64,000 bases of DNA from Vibrio qingdaonensis (lineage in GTDB: Bacteria > Pseudomonadota > Gammaproteobacteria > Enterobacterales > Vibrionaceae). The translations under genes and the position numbers were made by a program. The DNA lies in the NCBI RefSeq assembly GCF_026191675.1, contig NZ_JAKRRY010000006.1:106805-170804 (forward strand), given 5' to 3'. The notes beneath the pieces are model-generated. The model ran no database searches and was not told the origin of the DNA. It saw only the letters and a list, made by a program, of their open reading frames with translations. Shown piece after piece: positions 25,812-35,210 of the stretch; the stretch's first letter is position 1; each line of letters begins with the position of its first letter.

Positions 25812-28673
25812 ATGAGCACCCCCAAGTATGACTCGACGATAGATCGCTACCAAGCGCTGCAAACTATCCTCGCCGAAAAAATACCAACACAGCGAATCAT
25901 CACTGGCGAACCGGAGCGACTGGCTTATGGCACCGATGCCAGTTTTTATCGCCTGATTCCACAGATTGTTCTGCGACTAAACAGTCTCAACGAAGTCATC
26001 TTCGCGATTCAACAGTGTGGGAACCTTGGGATTCACTTCACATTCAGAGCGGCGGGAACAAGCCTGTCTGGACAGGCTGTTTCTGACTCTGTTTTGATCA
26101 CATTGACCGATGATTGGCGTGGACATGAAATTTTAAATGAAGGCGACAAGATCCGCCTTCAGCCAGGGGTTATCGGGGCGGATGCAAACCGGTATCTATT
26201 GCCCTATCAACGAAAAATAGGCCCCGACCCAGCGTCGATCAACACCTGTAAAATTGGTGGCATTGCGGCAAATAATGCTAGTGGAATGTGTTGTGGTACC
26301 GCTCAAAATTCTTATAAAACCGTTGATAGCATGAAAATCGTGTTTACTGACGGCTCCATTCTAGACACGAGCGATAGTCACAGTGTTGCTCGATTCAAAG
26401 AAACGCGTTCCGATATTGTCACAGGTCTACAAACCCTAGCTAAGCAAACCCAAGAAAACGTCACATTATCAGAAAAAATCAGCCATAAATATCGCCTAAA
26501 AAATACCACCGGGTATGCACTCAACGCCTTGGTTGACTTTCAAGATCCCATCGAAATTCTAGAGCACCTTATGATAGGTTCAGAGGGTACGTTAGGGTTT
26601 ATTGCCGACATTACATACAACACCGTGATAGAGCACCCATTTAAAGCCTCTACCCTACTAACCTTTGCCAGCATTGAAGAAGCCAGTCAAGCCGTCACTA
26701 TCATCGCTGATACCCCTGTCGCAGCCGTAGAAATGATGGATGGTCGCTCACTTCGATCCGTTGCCGATCAACCTGGCATGCCTGCTTTTATCCAACATCT
26801 CGATCTTGAAGCTGCGGCGTTATTGATTGAAGTCCACGCGTCACATGACGCTGACCTTCAACACTCTAACGCTATGGTTATGGAAGCACTCAGCGACTTT
26901 ACTATTATTGAATCGGTTCCCTTCACCTCCGACCCTAGCACTGTCGCTACGCTCTGGGGTATTCGTAAGGGCATGTTCCCTGCGGTCGGCGCAGTGCGAG
27001 AAGTGGGAACAACGGTGATCATTGAGGATGTCGCCTTTCCTGTCGAAAACCTAGCCGCAGGCGTTCGAGATCTTCAGCAGCTCTTTGACCGTTACCATTA
27101 CAACGAAGCCATTATTTTTGGGCATGCACTGGAAGGCAACTTGCACTTCGTTTTCACACAAGGTTTTGATAGCGAGAAAGAGATTCAGCGCTACGGTCGG
27201 TTTATGGATGATGTCGCAGAACTTGTGGCGGTAAAATACCAAGGATCACTCAAAGCAGAACACGGCACCGGTCGCAACATGGCACCGTATGTTGAACTTG
27301 AATGGGGTCGAGATGGCTACGAATTAATGCAACAGATCAAAGCCTTGTTTGATCCTCAGGGTTTACTTAACCCTGGCGTGATCATTAATGACAATCCACA
27401 TTCTCATATCGAAAACCTAAAACCCATGCCCGCCGCGGATGATCTTATCGATCGCTGTATTGAGTGCGGTTTTTGCGAGCCCGTTTGTCCCTCACGTACA
27501 CTTACGCTGTCGCCTCGTCAGCGCATCGTGCTATACCGGGAGATCCAGCGCCAACGTCGCAGCCGTCCAGCAGATACCGAGACGTCTGAAAGCCAAATGC
27601 AGCTCGAAGACGTATTTCAATATCAAGGTTTAGACACCTGCGCAGCAACCGGCTTATGCGCTGATCGCTGCCCAGTAGGGATCAACACGGGTGATCTCGT
27701 CAAACAACTCAGAGCATCGCGATATCAAAAATTCCAGCCTATCGCACGATGGACCGCTGAACACTTCGCCACTACCGCCTCCATTGCCCGCTTTGGTCTA
27801 AAAACGGGCGAAATCGCCAGCAATCTACTCGGCGCTGAACGGGTCGAGAAACTTGCCGGGCAGATGCGGTCAGTCACTAAACAGCGCACACCGCTATGGC
27901 TAGCACAAACACCAAAAACCAACCACTTTACCGGAGTCGAAAAGCCACGCTCTTCATCGACAGGTAAAGTGGTTTATCTGCCTTCCTGTGCCAGTCGGAA
28001 TATGGCCGCCCAGCCAAATGCCAACGATCAACGTCCTCTAACAGAGGTGACACTGTCACTGATTGAAAAGGCAGGATTTGAAGTAATCACCCCACGCGAG
28101 CTCACAGAACAATGTTGTGGGATGCCTTATGACAGCAAAGGAATGACTGAACTTGCCGACAAAAAGTCATTGCAGCTTGAAGAAACACTATGGACAGCCA
28201 GTAAAGAAGGGGAATACCCGATAGTGATGGATACGAGTCCGTGTGCTAAACGCAGTATTGAACACTTTACTAAACCGTTAAACATTACCGAACCCGTCGG
28301 TTTTGTCAGTCGCTACCTGCTGCCTCACCTATCATTAACGCCACTCAACGAATCTGTCATGCTACATGTCACCTGCAGCTCACGACGAATGGGATTGGAG
28401 TCAAGTATGCTTAAGCTCGCACAGCAATGTGCGACCAATGTGATTATTCCTGAGCACATTCAGTGCTGTGGCTGGGCAGGAGACAAAGGCTTCACCACCC
28501 CAGAGCTTAACCAAGCGGCGACGGCACCACTAAAAGAACAAGTACCTTCCGATTGCCAACGAGGATTTAGCAATAGTATTACCTGTGAAATTGGTCTCGC
28601 ACATCATAGTGGAATACCGTATCAGTCTATTTTATATCTTGTCGATGAGGCTGCGCAGCCGCGAGCTAAGTGA
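25812..28673 (+). CDS. FAD/Fe-S D-lactate dehydrogenase (Dld-II type)
   Basis: A 953-residue fusion. Residues about 40-270 form an FAD-binding PCMH domain (FRAAGTSLSGQAVSDSVLIT, GGIAANNASGMCCGT). The FAD-oxidase C domain follows to about 535. Two 4Fe-4S motifs start at Cys549 (CIECGFCEPVCP) and Cys610 (CAATGLCADRCP), and a CCG domain closes the protein (CCGMPYDS, CCGWAGDKG). This is the layout of Shewanella Dld-II, which sits beside lldEFG and oxidises D-lactate to pyruvate. AAAGGATG upstream supports the ATG at 25812 rather than 25803. The related E. coli YdiJ has the same fold; the neighbours favour lactate. No lactate permease is present in the window. Confidence 0.87.
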   Translation: MSTPKYDSTIDRYQALQTILAEKIPTQRIITGEPERLAYGTDASFYRLIPQIVLRLNSLNEVIFAIQQCGNLGIHFTFRAAGTSLSGQAVSDSVLITLTDDWRGHEILNEGDKIRLQPGVIGADANRYLLPYQRKIGPDPASINTCKIGGIAANNASGMCCGTAQNSYKTVDSMKIVFTDGSILDTSDSHSVARFKETRSDIVTGLQTLAKQTQENVTLSEKISHKYRLKNTTGYALNALVDFQDPIEILEHLMIGSEGTLGFIADITYNTVIEHPFKASTLLTFASIEEASQAVTIIADTPVAAVEMMDGRSLRSVADQPGMPAFIQHLDLEAAALLIEVHASHDADLQHSNAMVMEALSDFTIIESVPFTSDPSTVATLWGIRKGMFPAVGAVREVGTTVIIEDVAFPVENLAAGVRDLQQLFDRYHYNEAIIFGHALEGNLHFVFTQGFDSEKEIQRYGRFMDDVAELVAVKYQGSLKAEHGTGRNMAPYVELEWGRDGYELMQQIKALFDPQGLLNPGVIINDNPHSHIENLKPMPAADDLIDRCIECGFCEPVCPSRTLTLSPRQRIVLYREIQRQRRSRPADTETSESQMQLEDVFQYQGLDTCAATGLCADRCPVGINTGDLVKQLRASRYQKFQPIARWTAEHFATTASIARFGLKTGEIASNLLGAERVEKLAGQMRSVTKQRTPLWLAQTPKTNHFTGVEKPRSSSTGKVVYLPSCASRNMAAQPNANDQRPLTEVTLSLIEKAGFEVITPRELTEQCCGMPYDSKGMTELADKKSLQLEETLWTASKEGEYPIVMDTSPCAKRSIEHFTKPLNITEPVGFVSRYLLPHLSLTPLNESVMLHVTCSSRRMGLESSMLKLAQQCATNVIIPEHIQCCGWAGDKGFTTPELNQAATAPLKEQVPSDCQRGFSNSITCEIGLAHHSGIPYQSILYLVDEAAQPRAK

Positions 28674-28691
28674 GTACGTTCAGTCATGTAA

Positions 28692-28738
28692 TTAACTATT
28701 TCTGTATTTAACTATTTCTGTATTTAACTATTCTGTAT
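28692..28738. repeat. Tandem repeat of a 16-mer, nearly three copies
   Basis: TTAACTATTTCTGTAT occurs at 28692-28707 and 28708-28723, then once more with one T missing (28724-28738). It lies just downstream of the lactate operon and is non-coding. Confidence 0.85.
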
Positions 28739-28832
28739 TTGTGCATAAGGATAATCCAGAACAAAGGCATGGGTGACTTCATCCTAAATACACCATGCCT
28801 CAATTATCTGATAGTCGCTAGAATGAGAAAAA

Positions 28833-30110
28833 TCAGGCATAAACTTGTTTTAGCTGCGCCATGGGAGAAATATAAACCGTATTTCTTCCATTTTTTTTCG
28901 CTTGGTACAGCGCTTTGTCAGCACGACTAACCGCACTGTCCCAACTTTCATCGCCATGAATTTGCGCGACCCCAAAACTACAGGTAGGTTGGACGGCAAG
29001 ATTATCGACATAGGGGGCATGTTCAATTTTTTGTCGTAACCGCTCTGCAAGATTCGCGGTCACTTTTATATCGTGATCGTCAAGCACAATGATCACTTCG
29101 TCTCCACCATAACGAAACATCGAACCATGAGATGGTAATGTATTACGTAAAACGCCGGACACCGTTTGAATTACTCTATCACCCACAACGTGTCCATATT
29201 CATCATTGATACATTTAAAGTGATCGATGTCGAGCATAATTAGACTCATTGGTCGCGGCGTCTTATCTTTTCGATCCTTTAAATCATGTACAAATAGATC
29301 TAGTGCGCGCCTGTTTCTTATTTTGGTGAGAGAGTCATAAAAAGAGAGTTCATTGATCGCGTGTAGTTGCCTTGCATTAATCATCCAAAGCATACAAAAG
29401 CTAATAGAAACAATAAGAAAAATACTAAACAAAAACGTCAACTGATGGACCAAACCTGCACTCATAAATTCAGTCACACTTGCACTGGCTATCGTGTGAT
29501 AACCACGAAATAGCATAAATAAGCCATACAGGAAATACGTACCCGACATCATCTTCACCGCTAAAGGGAGATCATACCGAGTCCCGCTTTGTAGCGCCTT
29601 AACGGATGCAAATGAAACGATAACCAGATAGCTTGCAATCACGACAATACGTGCACTGATTGATGGTTCGATATAGGTGAAATAAACAAATAGACCAAAA
29701 ACAATCGGGATCAACGTCATACAAGCATAAGAATATCGAAACGTAGACTCCCGAAATGAACACAAACCATGGAGAAGCATCTGAAACGCGAAGGCAATCA
29801 GCATATTGGCAACCACGATACTAAACCATTCCGATACAAAACCTCTGAAACTGATTAATAACGGTCCAGCTCCCATCGCTAAAAGCGCCAAAGCAAAGAC
29901 CTTAAGCCCCTTCACCGAGTTAGTCGAGCGCTGGGTGTTATCCCGCAAATGAGTACGACTCAAAGCGCTAGGACCCGAATTTCTAGGGTGTAAATGGTTG
30001 GGATGAAGCTCGTTAGGACGTTGGTAAAGCAACAAACCAATACAATAGATACAGCTAAAGAGAATCATTATAAAATTTAGCGTTCTCATATCTAAAGAAA
30101 ACACTTCCAT
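28833..30110 (-). CDS. Membrane GGDEF-domain protein, probable diguanylate cyclase
   Basis: A 425-residue protein. About seven hydrophobic segments fill residues 8-235; a GGDEF domain follows (about 255-415). The substrate-binding FKxxND-type segment reads LDIDHFKCINDEYGHVVGD. The active-site loop is GGDEV at 335-339, with valine in place of phenylalanine; the catalytic Asp/Glu pair is intact. There is no RxxD inhibitory site before it. I chose the ATG at 30110 (AAGG upstream) over a TTG at 30146. It probably makes cyclic di-GMP in response to a membrane signal. Confidence 0.84.
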   Translation of the reverse strand: MEVFSLDMRTLNFIMILFSCIYCIGLLLYQRPNELHPNHLHPRNSGPSALSRTHLRDNTQRSTNSVKGLKVFALALLAMGAGPLLISFRGFVSEWFSIVVANMLIAFAFQMLLHGLCSFRESTFRYSYACMTLIPIVFGLFVYFTYIEPSISARIVVIASYLVIVSFASVKALQSGTRYDLPLAVKMMSGTYFLYGLFMLFRGYHTIASASVTEFMSAGLVHQLTFLFSIFLIVSISFCMLWMINARQLHAINELSFYDSLTKIRNRRALDLFVHDLKDRKDKTPRPMSLIMLDIDHFKCINDEYGHVVGDRVIQTVSGVLRNTLPSHGSMFRYGGDEVIIVLDDHDIKVTANLAERLRQKIEHAPYVDNLAVQPTCSFGVAQIHGDESWDSAVSRADKALYQAKKNGRNTVYISPMAQLKQVYA

Positions 30111-30513
30111 GTGCCAACCTTTTCTGTGATTCGGAATAATTGTCAATCATTCAGCGCAGTTATTAATAAGATGCATATTAGAATAATTACGTAATGAATC
30201 TTTATTGCAACTCAAAAGTGCGAGTGAGCTCACTAATATTTGCAGGAGGAAGCTAGATATGAGGTATGAATAGCACAAGGCAACAACAGGGCAATATAAA
30301 ACCAATTACCTATAATATTATGCGCATATCAGAGTTGACGATATTAGAAGAGTATCTCAACTTGAATCAATTTTGCCAGAATTTGTCATTATTCCGACCT
30401 AACCCTTACCTAGCTTTCTCAGCACTGACATCAATAATCACTATTTACGGTTGAATACTGCGCATAAATAAAGGGGCACCAGTCCTCTTAATCATTGCAG
30501 GGTTAAACACATC
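30111..30513. other. 403-base gap with a strong Shine-Dalgarno site and doubtful tiny frames
   Basis: AGGAGGA (30244-30250) stands eight bases before an ATG (30259) that opens a four-codon frame (MRYE). That frame overlaps a second ATG (30266) opening a 62-codon frame ending at 30454, whose product matches nothing I know. A leader peptide is possible. Otherwise the gap holds only promoter-like AT-rich DNA. Confidence 0.3.
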
Positions 30514-30858
30514 ATGAATTACACACTACAAGATACAGAAGCACTCTACAGCGTCTGGATGTCACAAAAAGCAAAAATGCACATTACCCAAATGGAAGTC
30601 GCTAAGCGCTTGAGCATTAGTCAGGTTGAGCTTTCCAATCGCCTAAACGGTCAACATCCATTAGATGCGCCCTTTATTGATCGGTTTTGTAAGTTACTGC
30701 ATATCAATCCTAACCATCACCTACCATCACTAAAAGGCTCGGTTCGGGTTGCTGCGATCGACGAACGCCTGTTTAATACGAAGTTAACGATTGATGGAGA
30801 AATCACCAACGTGCGGATCGATGGTAATCAAGTCATCATTGAATATCGTGTTCAGTAA
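30514..30858 (+). CDS. Small helix-turn-helix protein, possible regulator
   Basis: A 114-residue protein. The N-terminal 65 residues form a Cro/CI-type HTH (HITQMEVAKRLSISQVELSN, then RLNGQHPLDAPFIDRFCKLL). The C-terminal 35 residues are beta-rich (KLTIDGEITNVRIDGNQVII). It stands alone, with AGGG upstream of the ATG. The size and XRE-like domain recall phage-type repressors, but no phage gene is near. The target is unknown. Confidence 0.7.
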   Translation: MNYTLQDTEALYSVWMSQKAKMHITQMEVAKRLSISQVELSNRLNGQHPLDAPFIDRFCKLLHINPNHHLPSLKGSVRVAAIDERLFNTKLTIDGEITNVRIDGNQVIIEYRVQ

Positions 30859-30960
30859 CCTGATTCGCTATAAACGGGTGCAGACTGAATGCATGATAAG
30901 TCAGCGTCGCAGAGTTGACTTTGTGAACCTGCCAAAGACTGACAACGAGCATGGCGCTTG

Positions 30961-31806
30961 TTACTGATTAAGTAGCGCCACGCATTCTTGATATTTAGGT
31001 TTGGCTGGTTTTTTCTTCGGTTTATCGGCGAGCTTTACCACGGCTTTCGCGGGTTTAGGCGCAATATACGGATTGGGTTTCCAAGATGCCAATTCTGCAC
31101 CACAACCATCACCTTTCGGTGGTGGCGATTGCGCCACACATTGGCTATCGCCCTCAGGGCAATGCAAGCGAACATGAAAGTGTGAATAGTGCCCCCACCA
31201 CGGCCGAACCTTCCTAAGCCATGAATTATCCTTCCAAGCAGTGTCGCACAATTGCTGCTTAATAAGTGGATGAACAAAAATTCGAGCCACCCGCTCATCA
31301 ACCGCTGCGGTTTGAATTAACAGCGCATGACTCTCGGTCCATTTTTCTTTTTCTAAACGGTAGCTATTGAGATCAACAACCGAATAAGGCTTAGGCGTGG
31401 AAAGTTGCTCAACACTCAAGGGGGTTGCTGGAAGTCGCAGCCAAATATCGGCATCTAATCCCGTTTGGTGGCTAGCATGCCCAGAAGCAAAACGTCCACC
31501 ACGTGGCATGGCGATATCACCCACTAGAATACGACCTATCCCCAATGCGTCGACACGAATCGCAAGTGACGTCAGATAATCAATCATATCGGCGTGACCG
31601 TAATAGCGATTTCGTTGTGTCCGAATCACTTGATAACCCGTACCTGCTGGCGCAAGTTCTGCGCCTCCAGCCAAGCAGCCATTGGCATAACTGCCAATCG
31701 AGTTTGATTCCCCGTCACTGGGTAGAGTAACTTCTTCCCATGAACGATTCATTGCCAACGACGACAATGGCAGGCACAAACACAACACCAATCCATATTT
31801 TATCAT
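30961..31806 (-). CDS. mepA: Penicillin-insensitive murein endopeptidase MepA
   Basis: A 281-residue periplasmic enzyme with a signal peptide (about 1-18). The LAS-type metallopeptidase motifs are present: GRFASGHASHQTGLDADIWL (zinc His and Asp) and WWGHYSHFHVRLHCP (catalytic and zinc His). It cuts D-Ala-mDAP cross-links in peptidoglycan. Length matches E. coli MepA (274 residues). The C-terminus is Lys/Pro-rich. GGAG stands eight bases upstream of the ATG. Confidence 0.93.
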   Translation of the reverse strand: MIKYGLVLCLCLPLSSLAMNRSWEEVTLPSDGESNSIGSYANGCLAGGAELAPAGTGYQVIRTQRNRYYGHADMIDYLTSLAIRVDALGIGRILVGDIAMPRGGRFASGHASHQTGLDADIWLRLPATPLSVEQLSTPKPYSVVDLNSYRLEKEKWTESHALLIQTAAVDERVARIFVHPLIKQQLCDTAWKDNSWLRKVRPWWGHYSHFHVRLHCPEGDSQCVAQSPPPKGDGCGAELASWKPNPYIAPKPAKAVVKLADKPKKKPAKPKYQECVALLNQ

Positions 31807-32201
31807 TTACGTTTCTCCGTGCCCTCTCCCTAACATCTCGTCTCCATTTGTCTCCAATACCGTAAGCGTTGCTTCATAAGACACCTTGTATCAAGACTAC
31901 AGTCACCTCACAAGAGCCAGCGCAATCCATCAACCAAACCATGATTATAAGCATAGCTCGTCACTCGCTTGCTGGCTGCTAGGACAGCGATTAATTCAAT
32001 ATATCAAATTTGAAATCAATCACATTCAATGACAAAAGACTCACAAACAAACGACAACACATTGAATCATTGCCACTTTCCCTTTAATACTATCGTTCTT
32101 ATGTCTAGGCATAGATGTAAGTAACGAAAAGTCGCCATTCCTTTTTAGGCTGCCACCTTCGGGATGACGACTTCATTAAGATGTTTCTTATACACGGTCC
32201 A
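31807..32201. other. 395-base gap
   Basis: It lies between the mepA start and the end of the deaminase gene (both on the minus strand). It contains a 10-bp hairpin with one mismatch at 32129-32173 that may end the deaminase transcript. I see no frame or other signal worth calling. Confidence 0.3.
32129..32173 (-). terminator. Possible terminator after the riboswitch-controlled deaminase
   Basis: Read on the minus strand, AAGTCGTCAT and ATGGCGACTT pair with one mismatch around a long loop, and a short T run follows. Confidence 0.35.
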
Positions 32202-33209
32202 TTAAATACTCTTGCCAAGGTATTCTTCAACACGACGACGATATTCATGTTTCAGTGACGGGTCAATAAAGCTGGCATCAATGGCATTAAGTGTAAACTG
32301 AGCTAATTCGTTATACGTCATCGCGTGAGCCGCACTCACCGCTTGGAAGTTGTCCGTCATATAACCGCCAAAATACGCTGGATCGTCGGAGTTAATCGTC
32401 ACCGCAACCCCTCTACGAAGTAATTCCACAATGTTGTGCTGAGACATATCATCAAACACGCGTAATTTAATATTTGATAATGGACAAACGGTAAGTGGCA
32501 TTTGACTCTCAACAAGTGAATCTAACAGCTCTGGGCTGTCAACACAGCGTACCCCGTGATCGACACGACTCACGCCTAGAATATCGATTGCATCCACGAT
32601 ATTTTGCGCCGGACCTTCTTCCCCTGCATGCGCCACCGTCAAGAACCCTTCATCTCTCGCTTGTGTAAACACGTTTTGAAATTTTTTCGGTGGATGCCCT
32701 TGCTCTGATGAATCTAAGCCAACACCAATGATCTTATCCTTATGATCAAGTGCACGTTTTAAGGTGTCTATCGCCGACTCTTCTGATAAATGGCGAAGAA
32801 AGCACATAATGATATGGGAGGAAATAGCGAGTTTATGCTGACCATCTTGCAAGGCGCGATAAATGCCGTTGATCACGGTATCAAACGCAATCCCGCGCTC
32901 GGTATGTGTCTGAGGATCAAAAAATATCTCGGTATGCATAACCTTATCTGAATGACAGCGCTGCAAATAAGCCCAAGTTAAGTCGTAAAAATCTTGCTCA
33001 GTAATCAGCGCATTGGCCCCTTGGTAATAAATATCTAAAAATGACTGAAGATCATCAAATTCATAGGCTTTGCGCAGCGCTTCTGGTGAAGAGTATGGCA
33101 AATTAATGTTATTACGTTGAGCAAGGGTAAAGAGTAATTCAGGTTCGAGTGAACCTTCGATATGTAAATGCAACTCTACCTTTGGAAGACCTTGAATAAA
33201 TGCGTTCAT
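32202..33209 (-). CDS. Adenine/adenosine deaminase family protein, adenine-deaminase type
   Basis: A 335-residue metal-dependent deaminase. Metal ligands are visible in [10 protein letters not shown] (HxH), VAHAGEEG (His and catalytic Glu) and [13 protein letters not shown] (Asp). The segments [24 protein letters not shown] and [10 protein letters not shown] are marks of the adenine deaminase branch rather than of adenosine deaminase. It would convert adenine to hypoxanthine. The gene corresponds to the V. vulnificus gene named add that is controlled by an adenine riboswitch; such a riboswitch stands 173 bases upstream. AAGGTGG precedes the ATG. A true adenosine deaminase lies at 50.2 kb. Confidence 0.86.
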   Translation of the reverse strand: MNAFIQGLPKVELHLHIEGSLEPELLFTLAQRNNINLPYSSPEALRKAYEFDDLQSFLDIYYQGANALITEQDFYDLTWAYLQRCHSDKVMHTEIFFDPQTHTERGIAFDTVINGIYRALQDGQHKLAISSHIIMCFLRHLSEESAIDTLKRALDHKDKIIGVGLDSSEQGHPPKKFQNVFTQARDEGFLTVAHAGEEGPAQNIVDAIDILGVSRVDHGVRCVDSPELLDSLVESQMPLTVCPLSNIKLRVFDDMSQHNIVELLRRGVAVTINSDDPAYFGGYMTDNFQAVSAAHAMTYNELAQFTLNAIDASFIDPSLKHEYRRRVEEYLGKSI

Positions 33210-33382
33210 ATTCCACCTTTATAGTTCGTGTTGTGGGTGCACTTACTCTTAGTATGGAAGGGATCGCTGATTTTTTCGAAAGTCAGCGCGACTTTTATCA
33301 ATCAGACTCAGATCTAGAACGATTGAGTCCTCACTGAATCAGCACCAATACAAAGAGTAAGAACACAATTGTGATCCTAACT

Positions 33383-33449
33383 CTTCGTAATCAGCACTTT
33401 CAGGGTACTGGTAGAGACCCCCAAACCAGATTATTGGGGTTATACGAAG
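33383..33449 (-). promoter_or_regulatory. Purine riboswitch aptamer, adenine type
   Basis: On the minus strand CUUCGUA (33449-33443) and UACGAAG (33389-33383) form P1. P2 pairs CCCCAA with UUGGGG and P3 pairs CAGUAC with GUGCUG (one G-U). Loops UAAUCUGG and CCUGAAA keep the GG/CC bases of the kissing interaction. The joining strand UCUCUACC matches the consensus UUUCUACC closely. The specificity base in GAUUACG is U (33390), which pairs with adenine; guanine aptamers have C. The aptamer lies 173 bases before the adenine-deaminase-type start, as in V. vulnificus add, where adenine turns translation on. Confidence 0.93.
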
Positions 33450-33636
33450 CAAACGATTGCCATTATACGGAACAAATGGGCGATGACTACTGCTGATTTC
33501 TAACGAGTTGACGCACTTGTTCTGCGTAGAAACCACCAAGACGTCATTCAATTTTTTTGAACGACTTCATCACTTCTTTCCCCTGCAACAGACTCAACTT
33601 GAGTTCTATAGTGACTCTCAACCAAGGAGATTCATT

Positions 33637-34485
33637 ATGACCGCCTATCGAAATGTTCAACATATTATTCCTTCCCACGCCACTTCTGATGGTGATGGCG
33701 TGAAAATTCGTCGTGTTCACGGGTTTGATAATCAGGCATTTTCGCCTTTCTTGATGATTGATGAGCTCCGTTCAGACGACAAAAAAGACTACGTGGGTGG
33801 CTTTCCTCCGCATCCTCATCGAGGGATAGAAACCTTAACCTACATGCGCCAAGGGCACTTCCAACATCGTGACCATATGGGCAACGTGGGTGAATTACGA
33901 TCGGGTGGCGCACAATGGATGGCGGCAGGGCAAGGGGTCATTCATAGCGAAATGCCCATTATGGAAGAAGGCGCGCTACACGGTTTCCAGATATGGATAA
34001 ACCAACCAGCGAAAAACAAAATGATACCGGCTCAATATCATGACTTTCAGCCTGAAACGATTACCCAATCAACCACTGATAAGAGTGGAACCGTTCGGGT
34101 TATCGCTGGTGACATCGGTATTGACGGCGCCAAGACCAAGGGCCCGTTACAAACTACGGGAGTCCCCCTCTCAGTCACGGACTGGCAAGCCGACAAAGGG
34201 CAAGGTATTCAATTGCAGCTTGAGCCTAATCACAATGCGATGGTTTACGTTTATTCAGGACAAGCAAGCGTAGAAGGAAAAACAGTGAGTCAAGGCGAGC
34301 TGGCACTGTTATCAAAGGGGAAATTACTGTCACTCACCGCTCATTCTGACTCAGGGATACTCATTTTTGTTGGTGAGCCGATTAACGAACCTGTGGTTCA
34401 CTATGGCCCATTTGTCATGAACACTAAGGAAGAGATTCAACAAGCTATTGATGATTATAATGCCGGGCTGTTTGAAACGTACTAA
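33637..34485 (+). CDS. Pirin family protein
   Basis: A 282-residue bicupin. The N-terminal cupin carries the metal site: FPPHPHRGIETLTYMRQGHF and HSEMP supply the three His and one Glu. The C-terminal pirin domain follows (PLSVTDWQADKGQGIQLQLE). AAGGAG at 33624-33629 fixes the ATG at 33637; the open frame runs upstream to 33508 without support. Pirins include quercetinase-like enzymes and redox-sensing proteins; the function here is not known. It is divergent from the deaminase gene. Confidence 0.9.
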   Translation: MTAYRNVQHIIPSHATSDGDGVKIRRVHGFDNQAFSPFLMIDELRSDDKKDYVGGFPPHPHRGIETLTYMRQGHFQHRDHMGNVGELRSGGAQWMAAGQGVIHSEMPIMEEGALHGFQIWINQPAKNKMIPAQYHDFQPETITQSTTDKSGTVRVIAGDIGIDGAKTKGPLQTTGVPLSVTDWQADKGQGIQLQLEPNHNAMVYVYSGQASVEGKTVSQGELALLSKGKLLSLTAHSDSGILIFVGEPINEPVVHYGPFVMNTKEEIQQAIDDYNAGLFETY

Positions 34486-34621
34486 TACCGCTCTAGGATT
34501 ATTGAGAACTGCTTTGCATTGAGGTAAGCCGCTTTACAGCGTTAACGGGTGAGGATGGTAGAGGAGCCCTAACCAAGCATCACGGAAAATACGTAGACAC
34601 GATGTTCACTGCCAATGTGTC

Positions 34622-34652
34622 ACGCATCGACACGTTGTCGATGCGTCATTTT
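34622..34652 (+). terminator. Probable terminator after the pirin gene
   Basis: Perfect 11-bp stem ACGCATCGACA / TGTCGATGCGT with a 3-base loop and a short T-rich tail. Confidence 0.6.
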
Positions 34653-34771
34653 ATTGGTCAAACGATCACGGCTAATCCGTATTGAACTCACTCAGACCGT
34701 TTAATCAGTTAGGCACTGACATCAGTAAAGACTCACATTAGTAAAGTACCGAGGTGAGTAAAAAGCCAAGG

Positions 34772-35053
34772 TTACAAGTACTCACATAAGTAAGCGGTTG
34801 ATGTGTCAACTTTCACATCAAAACTCGAGTCACCTTCCACATCAAAGCTCTCGCCAGCGCTAAACGTTACCCAGTCAGCGTCAGCGCTGCGTTTAATCGT
34901 TAACGCACCTTTCACCACGGTCATTTTTTCCGCTGCTGCCGTGCCAAAGGTGTAACTACCCGCAGCCATTACGCCAACACTGCTATCACCGTCCGCTTGA
35001 GTAAAACCAAGCGATTTAACGCCACCGTCAAAATAGGTATTTTCTTTTATCAT
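34772..35053 (-). CDS. ppnP: Pyrimidine/purine nucleoside phosphorylase PpnP
   Basis: A 93-residue single cupin, the size of E. coli PpnP (YaiE, DUF1255). Family marks are NTYFDGGVKSLGF, GVMAAGSYTFGTAAAEKMTV and the closing AYLCEYL. It splits many nucleosides with phosphate to base and ribose-1-phosphate. It is a lone gene, but it lies near the deaminase, which fits nucleoside salvage. Confidence 0.92.
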   Translation of the reverse strand: MIKENTYFDGGVKSLGFTQADGDSSVGVMAAGSYTFGTAAAEKMTVVKGALTIKRSADADWVTFSAGESFDVEGDSSFDVKVDTSTAYLCEYL

Positions 35054-35210
35054 GGGACTTCCTTGTTTAAGTATCTAATATAAAACATGGTTTTACCGCA
35101 CTATTTAACGTAAAACAAGTTATTGATCAATAACGCAGCTTAATTGGTATAACAAGGTAGTCATGAGCATTCATCTGCTCAAATAACGATTCATGCAACG
35201 GAGAATTCTT

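Noticed and set aside
28739..28930. 63-codon frame after the lactate operon
   Set aside because: It overlaps the end of the GGDEF gene on the other strand, begins inside the tandem-repeat tail, and has no ribosome site.
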